A stretch of DNA of 16,862 bases from Bacteroidales bacterium (lineage in GTDB: Bacteria; Bacteroidota; Bacteroidia; Bacteroidales; UBA10428), in the NCBI GenBank assembly GCA_016935595.1, contig JAFGQQ010000033.1:1-16862 (forward strand), in the 5' to 3' direction. The notes under the pieces were generated by a model that searched no databases, had not been told where the DNA came from, and worked only from the letters and a program-made list of their open reading frames with translations. Of the stretch, positions 1 to 7,761 are shown piece after piece; the first letter of the stretch is position 1; each line of letters starts with the position of its first letter. Position numbers and translations under genes: made by a program.

Positions 1-75
1 CATTTTTTAACATTCAAACGATAAAATTAATATTTTTTAAATAGTATAACTTAGTACATAACAAAATTATATTAC

Positions 76-249
76 GTCCTGAAAGGACAGTTTATTTTAA
101 ACCAATGTCCAGGCCTTTGGGTAAAGGTACTTCGGAGTAGTCCGCCTTGAAAAGGCGGCTTAAGTTGTCCATACAGGTCGATACAAGCTTTCATTATTCG
201 AATTACCAATGTGATACATTGGATTGGGTAAAATAAGGCTTTCAGCCTT
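76..249. repeat. Cluster of short perfect palindromes in non-coding DNA
   Basis: The 541 bases before the first gene contain no credible coding sequence. Part of them is packed with short perfect inverted repeats: GTCCT-GAA-AGGAC (76-88), CCTTT-GGGT-AAAGG (114-127), CCGCCTT-GAA-AAGGCGG (142-158), CCAATGT-GAT-ACATTGG (206-222) and AAGGCT-TTC-AGCCTT (235-249). A further 10-base palindrome, GAAGGCCTTC, lies at 353-362. Two hairpins share the loop GAA and a third has its complement TTC. The stems are more G+C-rich than the surrounding AT-rich DNA. This looks like a mosaic interspersed repeat or a structured RNA rather than an ordinary terminator, because no T-run follows any of the stems. The remaining bases (1-75 and 250-520) are AT-rich and I see nothing else convincing there. 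The palindromes are read directly; their role is unknown. Confidence 0.6.
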
Positions 250-520
250 TAAAGATAGCAGAAAAAATACCTTAATTTTTATCCTGTACTATTACAGTAT
301 AAAGTAATTTAATTTTAACCTGCATTATTTATAAATATATGAATAATTCACCGAAGGCCTTCCCGATTCTTTAAATCCTGACGAGGGTTATCAAATTTTA
401 TCAGACAACAGTGCTTATAAATGAACATTAAAACTCGTTTCTTTTAAAAAAAGTAAATAAAAAAATAAATGTCATTAAACTTATTTTCACTTCATCTGTC
501 TAATAATAAATTTTGAATAT

Positions 521-528
521 TATTTTTG
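521..528 (+). promoter_or_regulatory. Candidate -7 promoter box before the outer-membrane gene
   Basis: TATTTTTG matches the Bacteroidota -7 consensus TAnnTTTG exactly and ends 13 bases before the ATG at 542. Transcription would begin only a few bases ahead of the start codon, leaving a very short leader. I see no good -33 TTTG element about 20 bases upstream, so this rests on one box in AT-rich DNA. Confidence 0.35.
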
Positions 529-541
529 CAACAAAAATTAC

Positions 542-3031
542 ATGAAATACTTATTAAGTTTAGTTTTTATTGGTAGTATATATACATTCGCATTATCAAA
601 ACCGGCAGAAGAAGAAGCCACTGCTCCAAAAAAAGGAATAATAAAAGGAAAAGTATTTGATGAATTTGGAAAGCCAATGGAATATGCCAATATTATTATT
701 TATAACCAGGATGACTCTTCGTTGGTAAACGGCACCATTTCTAATGCCGATGGAAGCTTTATGGTTGGCGGGTTACATGAAGGGAAATATTATTTAATTG
801 CCAATTTTATCGGATATAATAAAAAAATAGTCCCATCCATTTCAATTTCGCATAACCATCATTTTTATGATGCAGGCTTTATTAACTTATCTGTTTCAAA
901 AACAGAAATTGAAGGGGTTGAGATAGTGGCTGACAGGGCCAGGGTAGAATATAAAATTGACAAAAAAGTTGTAAATGTAAGCCAGGATGTTACAGCAAGC
1001 GGAGGTTCTGCCGTTGATGTACTTGCCAATACCCCGTCGGTTTCGGTTGATGTGGAGGGAAATGTACAGTTGCGTGGCAGTTCAAGCTTTACCGTGCTTA
1101 TTGATGGAAGGCCGACAGTGCTTACCGGAAGTGATGCCCTCGAACAAATACCAGCCAGTACAATCGAAAATATTGAAATTATTACTAATCCTTCAGCAAA
1201 GTACGACCCCGACGGTACTGCCGGTATTATAAACGTTGTACTTAAAAAAGGCGCATTGCAAGGCATAAGCGGAATGGTAAATTCCTCGATAGGTACAGGC
1301 AATAAATATAAGGCCGATGCCCTTTTAAGTTACAAAACAGATAAAATAAATGCGTTCGGAAGTTTTTATTTCCAGGATGAAAGTTTTTCCGGAACCCGGA
1401 ATTTTTATAAAGAAAGTTATAATAACCGGATTGATTCGATACTCTATTATGAATCATCCAGTGAACGTATCCATTCAAGGAATGGGCTTAATGGCAAAGC
1501 AGGCATAGATTTTTATCTTTCAAAAAGCACTACTTTGTCTTTATCAGGTACCTTAGGTAATTCTGGTTTTGGAGGAAGCGATAATTCAAGAGTGAGAGTA
1601 TGGAACCTGCCTTTTAAATCTGATACATTACAAGCTCTTTATGACTCCCTTACACTTAATACTTCAGAATCGGAGAGAAACAGTAATTTTTATGATATTA
1701 ACCTTAATTTTATCCATAAATTTGATGAACATGGGCATGAAATATCGGCATCAGTGCAACAAAGGAAAAGAGAGGGAGGCGACCATGAAGACCAGGAATA
1801 TCAATTAACCGATGAAAACTGGAATCCCCTGGATGTATTGCCTGAAATAATACAAACTGCTGAGGATGGCACTAATCAGCAAATCAGGTTTAATGTAGAC
1901 TACACCAAACCTTTTCACGAAAAAAGCAAACTTGAGGCCGGTTACCAGGCCTGGATCGATAATGACTCTGAAGAATACAGTTTTAGCCTGTTTGATAATA
2001 TATCCCAGGAATGGGTTAAAAACAACAATTACAGCAGTAAACTAATTTATAACCGGCAAATCCATTCGGCCTATTCAACTTACTCAAACCAGGCATTTGA
2101 AATTGATTACCAGCTTGGGTTAAGGATTGAATACACTTATCGTAAGATTGATTTTACGCAAACCGACAGTACCCAAACATTTATAATTGACCGGCCGGAT
2201 TTTTTCCCGACTTTACACCTTTCAAAAGAACTTGGCAACGGAAACCAGGTTATGGCAAGTTACAGCAGGCGGATAAACCGCCCCAGGGGATGGCAACTCG
2301 AACCCTATCTTAATTTTGTCGATAAATATTCTGCCCGGATGGGTAATCCCGGTTTACAACCTGAATACATTAATTCTTACGAGTTAGGCTACCAAAAAAA
2401 AATGGGTATGTCATTCATAGCAGTTGAAGGCTTTTATCGTGTTACGCAAAATAAAATTACACGTTATCAGTATAATGACGAGAATGATAAAAATATAATG
2501 TCGTTTGCCAATTTAAACAAAGACCATTCTCTCGGAGCAGAAATAATGGCCAACCTTGAACCGGCAAGATGGTACAAACTTAATGCAAGTACCAATTTAT
2601 ACCATTACCGCATCGAAGGTAGTTTAAAAGATGAAGATGTTGCCAATAAAAGTTTTAACTGGGATGGAAGAATTAACAATACATTTATTATTACCCCTTT
2701 AACACGGGTTCAGTTAAATGGCTTTTATCGCGGGCCAACAGCAACCGCCCAGGGTGAAAGAAAAGGATTTTTTGGTTCGGATATTGCTGTTAAGCAGGAC
2801 TTTTTTAAAAGGAGCCTTTCGTTGACACTACAGGTAAGGGATATTTTTGGAACCATGAAATTTGAACATGTAAATAATACAGCAGACTTATATAGCCACG
2901 GCCAATTTAAAAGAGAACCCCGGATTATTATGCTGACCCTGAGCTATAAAATAAACAACTACAATAAAAAACAAGCTAAGGAGAACAACCAGACAGAAAA
3001 CGGAAATGATTTTGAAGGAGGGGATTTTTAA
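542..3031 (+). CDS. TonB-receptor-like outer-membrane beta-barrel protein
   Basis: This 829-residue protein has a signal peptide (about residues 1-19, hydrophobic core LLSLVFIGSIYTFA). A carboxypeptidase-regulatory-like beta-sandwich follows (about 33-118, with GKVFDEFGKPMEYANI and the DGSF turn). Next comes a plug domain (about 139-236, with LANTPSVSVD, VQLRGSSSFTVLIDGRP and YDPDGTAGIINVVLKKG). The rest is a long beta-barrel ending in the strand IIMLTLSYKI, then a short polar tail rich in Asn, Gly and acidic residues. This order is typical of the Bacteroidota 'outer membrane beta-barrel' family related to TonB-dependent receptors. It is not SusC: the DEVVVVGYG box and the SusC plug signature are missing, it is shorter, and no susD follows. 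It probably sits in the outer membrane and moves a ligand that the sequence does not identify. Its stop codon interlocks with that of the convergent TPR gene. The family call is firm; the substrate is unknown. Confidence 0.9.
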   Translation: MKYLLSLVFIGSIYTFALSKPAEEEATAPKKGIIKGKVFDEFGKPMEYANIIIYNQDDSSLVNGTISNADGSFMVGGLHEGKYYLIANFIGYNKKIVPSISISHNHHFYDAGFINLSVSKTEIEGVEIVADRARVEYKIDKKVVNVSQDVTASGGSAVDVLANTPSVSVDVEGNVQLRGSSSFTVLIDGRPTVLTGSDALEQIPASTIENIEIITNPSAKYDPDGTAGIINVVLKKGALQGISGMVNSSIGTGNKYKADALLSYKTDKINAFGSFYFQDESFSGTRNFYKESYNNRIDSILYYESSSERIHSRNGLNGKAGIDFYLSKSTTLSLSGTLGNSGFGGSDNSRVRVWNLPFKSDTLQALYDSLTLNTSESERNSNFYDINLNFIHKFDEHGHEISASVQQRKREGGDHEDQEYQLTDENWNPLDVLPEIIQTAEDGTNQQIRFNVDYTKPFHEKSKLEAGYQAWIDNDSEEYSFSLFDNISQEWVKNNNYSSKLIYNRQIHSAYSTYSNQAFEIDYQLGLRIEYTYRKIDFTQTDSTQTFIIDRPDFFPTLHLSKELGNGNQVMASYSRRINRPRGWQLEPYLNFVDKYSARMGNPGLQPEYINSYELGYQKKMGMSFIAVEGFYRVTQNKITRYQYNDENDKNIMSFANLNKDHSLGAEIMANLEPARWYKLNASTNLYHYRIEGSLKDEDVANKSFNWDGRINNTFIITPLTRVQLNGFYRGPTATAQGERKGFFGSDIAVKQDFFKRSLSLTLQVRDIFGTMKFEHVNNTADLYSHGQFKREPRIIMLTLSYKINNYNKKQAKENNQTENGNDFEGGDF

Positions 3032-4311
3032 GCCAAACGTTTTTTCCGGTACAGGATAATAAAAACTGACATTACAATTATAAGCAGAGCTATTACCGAA
3101 AATATCAACTTGTTTTGGTTTTCTTTTAGTTTGTCAATAGTAAGGCCCTGGTTAAATATTTGTTTTTCTTTCTTTTCAGTTTCATAAGCAATTTGCAGCC
3201 GTGCAATTTCTTTTCTTGTCTCTATGGATGAAATACTATCTTTAATTTCGTTATAAAGTTCAACATAATTATAAGCATAGTCGAATTTTTTCATTAACCT
3301 GTAAATGGCCGAAATATTATAATAATTATCTTCCAGCAAATTTAAATCATTAATCTCCCTGGCAATTTTAACGCTTTTTTCAAAATGATCAAGGGCTGTT
3401 TTATAATCAGGGTTTAACCTTTTGTAAAAAATATATCCCAAATTAAATTCCACATTAGCCATACCGCTTAAATCGCCGTTGTTATTAAAATGATGGTTGG
3501 CATCTTCAAGAAAAATCAAGGCTTTTGAATATTCTTCCCTTTGAATATAAATATTACCCAAATTAAGCAATGACTCGGCCATACCCTGAGTGTCTCCTGA
3601 CAAATTTCTTAAAATAACTGCTTTACTTAAATAATAAAAAGCGCTGTCGAAATATTTCTTTTTTTCAAATCCCCAGTCAAAATAAAGTTGCCCAATATTG
3701 TTTAAAGTTGAGGCTATCACTTTATTATCTCCCTGGAGGGTTTTAATGTGAAGTGACTGGCTATAAAAATTTAAAGCATTTTCATAATCCTTTAAATAAT
3801 GATAACACATGCCAAGATTATTGAGTGATTTTGCAATTTCAATGCTGTCGCCAAGGCTTTCCCTTATTTTAAGGGCTTCGAGGTTAAATTTTACGGCCGG
3901 TTCGTACAATGAAAGGTTAGAATAAGTTAAAGCAATGTTATTCAGTGTTGAAGCATATTTTTTCTTGTCGTTAAGTTCTTTGCGCATATCGAGGGCCACA
4001 AAATAATTGTTTAAGGCCGAATCGTATTTATCTATTGCATAATAAATTATTCCCTTAGTATGAAAACCATCCGATAATCCATTTTTGTAATTAGTTTTTG
4101 CAGATAGCTTTATTGCTTCATCAATATAATAAAGTGCGGAATCAGGCTTATTAAATGCAAAATAAAATGCTTTATCGATATTATCATTAATAAAGGCCGA
4201 ATCTGAAAGATTTTTATTACTGATAGTATTTCCCGATAATCCTCCGAAGAAACTTATAAACAACAAAAAAATGAATGAAATAATTATATTCTTCATTTTA
4301 AAAATTTTCAT
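3028..4311 (-). CDS. Exported TPR protein with a single C-terminal membrane helix
   Basis: This is a 427-residue protein with an N-terminal hydrophobic export signal (about 7-24). About seven tetratricopeptide repeats follow (about 80-355), seen as recurring patterns such as ASTLNNIALTYSNLSLYEPA, AKSLNNLGMCYHYLKDYENA and ESLLNLGNIYIQREEYSKA. Then come a charged coiled coil (about 360-400) and one membrane helix (about 402-420), with only YRKKRLA after it. In Bacteroidota the layout TPR, coiled coil, membrane helix usually continues into a histidine kinase or a LuxR-type DNA-binding domain; here it stops at once, so no enzymatic or DNA-binding output is encoded. The predicted topology places the repeats in the periplasm. 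The start at 4311 overlaps the upstream PKD gene by ATGA, which suggests coupled translation. An in-frame ATG at 4296 (residue 6) gives a cleaner signal peptide and is an alternative start. A role as a protein-binding scaffold or sensor is inference. Confidence 0.85.
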   Translation of the reverse strand: MKIFKMKNIIISFIFLLFISFFGGLSGNTISNKNLSDSAFINDNIDKAFYFAFNKPDSALYYIDEAIKLSAKTNYKNGLSDGFHTKGIIYYAIDKYDSALNNYFVALDMRKELNDKKKYASTLNNIALTYSNLSLYEPAVKFNLEALKIRESLGDSIEIAKSLNNLGMCYHYLKDYENALNFYSQSLHIKTLQGDNKVIASTLNNIGQLYFDWGFEKKKYFDSAFYYLSKAVILRNLSGDTQGMAESLLNLGNIYIQREEYSKALIFLEDANHHFNNNGDLSGMANVEFNLGYIFYKRLNPDYKTALDHFEKSVKIAREINDLNLLEDNYYNISAIYRLMKKFDYAYNYVELYNEIKDSISSIETRKEIARLQIAYETEKKEKQIFNQGLTIDKLKENQNKLIFSVIALLIIVMSVFIILYRKKRLA

Positions 4312-6161
4312 TTCATTATTGAAAATTTAATTATTTCTGTACTTGCCTCATCTTCAATTTTTAACAAATAAATTCCGGTATTATACTTAGTAACATCAAT
4401 TTGATTTTGTCCGGAAGAAAGCTGGCCTGAATAAACCAAATATCCTGAAACAGTATAAATAGAAATCTGATTTTTTGAATTGAATGGCGATGAATAAAAT
4501 ACATTTATAAAATTTAAAGCAGGATTTGGAAAAATTAAAATTTTTCTTTCTCCGGGAAGTTCTTTATTTACTATGTCAATAGTCCCGGTTTTAATCCATT
4601 GACAATAATTTCTATTTGTATTCAAATAATCATTAAATACCTCAAGGCATAATTGAATTGAATCATTATTGGTATTAAATCCTAAATCAGGAGATAAAGA
4701 TGTAGAATCAGAACTTTCTCCTTTTAATGTCCATCTGAATCTTGAAATATCTCCGGCAAGTATCCCCCGGGGTTTTGCATTGCCGCTTGTGGTTTTTAAA
4801 CCGTTTTCTTTCATTAATTTAAAGGCAGCAATATTTGCAGTTTGTAAAGAATGAACATTTATCAATTTAAGTTTTTGCGCTTCAATATCACCTGTAAATC
4901 GCTTTAGATGAATAACATAAATTCCGGTATCGGAATATGTGTGCGTAAATTCATATCCTTCACCGGTATTACCATCGCCAAAATCCCAGAAATATTCGCT
5001 GACTGAATTCAAAATAAAAGCCCTTACAATAACCTGATTTGTTTCAGGGAATAAATATATTTCAAAATTGGCATTATCATCTTCCGAAGCATAATATTCA
5101 ATTTCTTTGCATTTTGTACTGTAATTCCCGGCATTATCTTGAATAGTCAAACATACTTCATTATTTATATCGCTCAATGGCAATGAAGGATTAGGCAGAT
5201 AGGAAACTCTACCATTTCCATAATTCCAAAAGAATGATTCTGATTCACCAATGCATAAATTTTTAAAAAATATTGAATCTGCATCAATATCAATTATATA
5301 TCCAAAATTGGCCTTAAGTTCAATTTTGTCTAAAGCTACTTTTATATTCTTTTTATCCGATTTTACACATTCATCCTCTTCATCGTTTACCGTTAAACTA
5401 ATGCTATAAATTCCTGGCGATGAATATATATGTTCAATTTCAGGCTGATTTGAAACTGTACCATCGCCAAATTCCCAGAAGTATTCACCATTGCCTGAAT
5501 AACCAGCCTTATAGGTATATTTGAAAACATCAGTGATGTCGGGTATTACAGCAAACTTTGCACTGCATTTAATATTAGCAGGATCAACTGTAACTGTTTT
5601 GGTTATTTCAGCAAAACATCCTGTTTCTTCATTATTAATAATTAATGTTACATTATAATCGCCGGCTTCTTTGTATTTATGCTTTAATTCACCGGTTTTT
5701 TTGTCGTATTTGGAATCCCCAAAATCCCAAAACACTTTCTTTCCAAAACCCTGTGATTCATTATAAAATGTTACATCCTTCTCACTTACAGTATATGAAA
5801 AATTAGCATAACAATTATTTGAAACAGAAGTGTCACCTTCTAGAATAATATCTTTGCAAACCGTATCTGTACATTCAATTTCGCCTTGTTTTATCTCCTG
5901 AGCTATTAAACAGGTCGAATATGTTCCTGCACTATCATACTGTATTATATGGCTTTCATTTTTTTTATCCGAAAAAATGGTATCGGTATCATCAAAAATC
6001 CAAATGAAATAATTTTCTTTTCCGCCTGAATTATTTTCGTATTCAACTGTTAAGGCATCAATATCTTTGGAATATATAAAGTCTGCCTCACACTGAGGGT
6101 ACAAAGAGAATAATGAAACCAAAGCCAATGAAAGTAATCCGCTTAAGAATATCTTTCTCAT
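4308..6161 (-). CDS. Secreted PKD-repeat protein with type IX sorting domain
   Basis: This 617-residue protein starts with a signal peptide (about 1-20, core FLSGLLSLALVSLFSL). It then has a series of PKD-type beta-sandwich domains at about 25-104, 117-195, 199-277, 283-357 and 363-435. Their signature shows as FWDFGDS (144-150), YFWEFGDG (227-234), FFWNYGNG (310-317, degenerate) and YFWDFGDG (390-397). Domains 2 and 3 open with C-x-A-N/K-F and carry a second Cys about 65 residues later (C117/C182, C199/C265), so a disulfide in each is likely. A less clear Ig-like segment spans about 440-525. The last 80 residues, beginning at IFPNPALN (543-550) and ending in YNTGIYLLKI plus a short strand, form a T9SS type A sorting domain. 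The protein is therefore predicted to cross the outer membrane and be anchored at or released from the cell surface. No catalytic domain is visible, so an adhesin or surface-scaffold role is likely but inferred. It is the first gene of a two-gene unit with the TPR gene. Confidence 0.9.
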   Translation of the reverse strand: MRKIFLSGLLSLALVSLFSLYPQCEADFIYSKDIDALTVEYENNSGGKENYFIWIFDDTDTIFSDKKNESHIIQYDSAGTYSTCLIAQEIKQGEIECTDTVCKDIILEGDTSVSNNCYANFSYTVSEKDVTFYNESQGFGKKVFWDFGDSKYDKKTGELKHKYKEAGDYNVTLIINNEETGCFAEITKTVTVDPANIKCSAKFAVIPDITDVFKYTYKAGYSGNGEYFWEFGDGTVSNQPEIEHIYSSPGIYSISLTVNDEEDECVKSDKKNIKVALDKIELKANFGYIIDIDADSIFFKNLCIGESESFFWNYGNGRVSYLPNPSLPLSDINNEVCLTIQDNAGNYSTKCKEIEYYASEDDNANFEIYLFPETNQVIVRAFILNSVSEYFWDFGDGNTGEGYEFTHTYSDTGIYVIHLKRFTGDIEAQKLKLINVHSLQTANIAAFKLMKENGLKTTSGNAKPRGILAGDISRFRWTLKGESSDSTSLSPDLGFNTNNDSIQLCLEVFNDYLNTNRNYCQWIKTGTIDIVNKELPGERKILIFPNPALNFINVFYSSPFNSKNQISIYTVSGYLVYSGQLSSGQNQIDVTKYNTGIYLLKIEDEASTEIIKFSIMK

Positions 6162-6196
6162 ATTAAATCATTTTAAGTCAGTTTTTAGAAGCCTAG

Positions 6197-6221
6197 CGGT
6201 TTATTATAAGGCAATAAACCG
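6197..6221. promoter_or_regulatory. 9-bp inverted repeat upstream of the PKD gene
   Basis: CGGTTTATT and AATAAACCG form perfect 9-base arms around the 7-base spacer ATAAGGC. The near edge lies 35 bases before the start codon of the minus-strand PKD gene, in the 267-base gap shared with the divergent epimerase gene. It could be an operator or a 5' leader hairpin. I could not place a convincing promoter around it, and the rest of the gap is plain AT-rich sequence. Confidence 0.45.
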
Positions 6222-6428
6222 AAAAACTCCACAAGGTAATAAAAATAAGCCATACATTAGTTGAATTTAACCGCAATTTTGACGAACGTATCTAAACAAA
6301 GGGTAAATAAGATAAATTTATGGATTAAAATACATTTTGTTACGAAGCAATAAAAAATAACAGGTTCAAATTAAAAAAAATAAACAATATTTGCAGGTAT
6401 TCAATAAAATGTAAAAATAATAAATTTT

Positions 6429-7697
6429 ATGAAACAGCCATTTTTATTATCAACCCTTCTGTTCTGCTGCATTATTTCTTTGGTTTACAGCAAACAAAAA
6501 ACCACAGACATTTACATTCCTTCCCTTATCGATATTCAACATAAATCGGATGAATTAGGGCAAAACATCATTAATTTCTGGATTAATAAAGGACTTGATA
6601 CTGTCTCTGGCGGGTTTTACGGAACCCTTGACAAGGAAGGAAAACCAATTTCTCCCAATAATAAGGGAATTATTGCCATGTCGCGCCATTTATGGGCTTT
6701 TTCGTCCTGGCACGAATTAAAAGGACAAAACCCTGAAATCGAAAAGATTTGTCATAATTTATACCAATATATTATAGATAATTTTTATGATAGCACTAAT
6801 GGTGAATTTCACTGGCTGATTGATGAAACAGGCAATATAATTGATTCAAAAAAAAGGTTATACTCACAGTCTTTTGCCATATATGGTTTATCAAAATATG
6901 CAATGGTTTTTAACAAACAGGAAGCAGCACAATATGCACTCAACTGTTTTAAAGTAATCGATAAACGCGCACACGACCCGGTTTATGGAGGATATGACCA
7001 GACTAACGAACCAGATTGGGTTGTTAACGGGGCAAATAAAGAAACCAATACCCAAATTCATTTACTGGAATCATTTACATCTTTATATAAATTAACAAAA
7101 GATTCGCTGGTAAAGGCAAGGCTTGAAGAAATGATTGAAATTGTTGCTTATAAAATATGCCAGCCTTCGGGATATGCCCATCTTCAATTTAAGTCGGACT
7201 GGTCGCCTGTTGGAAGGCCTGCAGTAAGTTATGGGCACGACCTCGAAACAGCATGGTTGTTATATGAAGCTGCAAAAGTATTAAATAAAAATTCGGATAG
7301 TTTATTAATCAAACAAATAGTTAAACTTGCTACTTTATCGGCTGTTGAAGGTTATGACACTAAAAATGGCGGATATTTTTATTCAGGCATTCCTTTAAAA
7401 AAAGTTATAAACAAATCAAAAGTTTGGTGGGTACAGGCTGAAGGTCTTCTCGGATTATTACGTCTATATATTATAACCAATAATAGTGAATGGCTGATAA
7501 AATTAGATAATACAATGAAGTGGACAGAAACACAACAACTTAATAAGTATACCGGTGAATGGTACTGGGACCTTGATAAAAAAGGGAAGACCATTACCAC
7601 TTCAAATATGGCCACTGAATGGAAGGTGAGTTATCACAATTTGCGTTCGATGCTTTTTATAAATGAATGGATAAATAATGAATTAGAGAACCAATAA
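6429..7697 (+). CDS. Exported AGE-family sugar 2-epimerase (cellobiose/mannobiose 2-epimerase-like)
   Basis: This 422-residue protein belongs to the N-acylglucosamine/cellobiose 2-epimerase family, an (alpha/alpha)6 barrel that epimerizes the C2 of a reducing-end sugar. The visible active-site set is complete: Arg86 in SRHLWAF, Asn207 and His211 in NTQIHLLES, His270 and Glu273 in SYGHDLETAW, KVWWVQAEG (331-339), and His403 in SYHN near the C-terminus. The spacing of His270, Glu273 and His403 is close to that of the catalytic His/Glu/His of known cellobiose 2-epimerases, which favours a disaccharide substrate over free N-acetylglucosamine. The first 22 residues form a signal peptide (core FLLSTLLFCCIISLVYS), so it should act in the periplasm, whereas characterized relatives are mostly cytoplasmic. 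The two cysteines at 13-14 are not a proper lipobox. It precedes the HTCS and susCD genes on the same strand, consistent with a part in their oligosaccharide pathway. The family is sure; the exact substrate is not. Confidence 0.88.
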   Translation: MKQPFLLSTLLFCCIISLVYSKQKTTDIYIPSLIDIQHKSDELGQNIINFWINKGLDTVSGGFYGTLDKEGKPISPNNKGIIAMSRHLWAFSSWHELKGQNPEIEKICHNLYQYIIDNFYDSTNGEFHWLIDETGNIIDSKKRLYSQSFAIYGLSKYAMVFNKQEAAQYALNCFKVIDKRAHDPVYGGYDQTNEPDWVVNGANKETNTQIHLLESFTSLYKLTKDSLVKARLEEMIEIVAYKICQPSGYAHLQFKSDWSPVGRPAVSYGHDLETAWLLYEAAKVLNKNSDSLLIKQIVKLATLSAVEGYDTKNGGYFYSGIPLKKVINKSKVWWVQAEGLLGLLRLYIITNNSEWLIKLDNTMKWTETQQLNKYTGEWYWDLDKKGKTITTSNMATEWKVSYHNLRSMLFINEWINNELENQ

Positions 7698-7761
7698 ACT
7701 TTAAGTTCGGCTAACTATTATTTTAAAGTTCTGGAATAAATAATTACTTAACCAAATAAAA

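Noticed and set aside
865..1302. Open frame of 145 codons on the minus strand inside the outer-membrane receptor gene
   Set aside because: It lies wholly within a well-supported coding region, its product has no recognisable domain and its composition is that of an antisense shadow.
542..3031. Assignment of the first outer-membrane gene as a SusC of the same locus
   Set aside because: It lacks the SusC box and plug signature, has no susD beside it and is separated from the locus by two minus-strand genes.
6386..6393. AATATTTG as a -7 box for the epimerase gene
   Set aside because: It has one mismatch to TAnnTTTG and no -33 element at a suitable distance.
7697..7730. 8-base inverted repeat AACTTTAA / TTAAAGTT after the epimerase stop, a possible terminator
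   Set aside because: The arms are almost all A/T, the loop is 18 bases and no T-run follows, so chance is a fair explanation in this composition.
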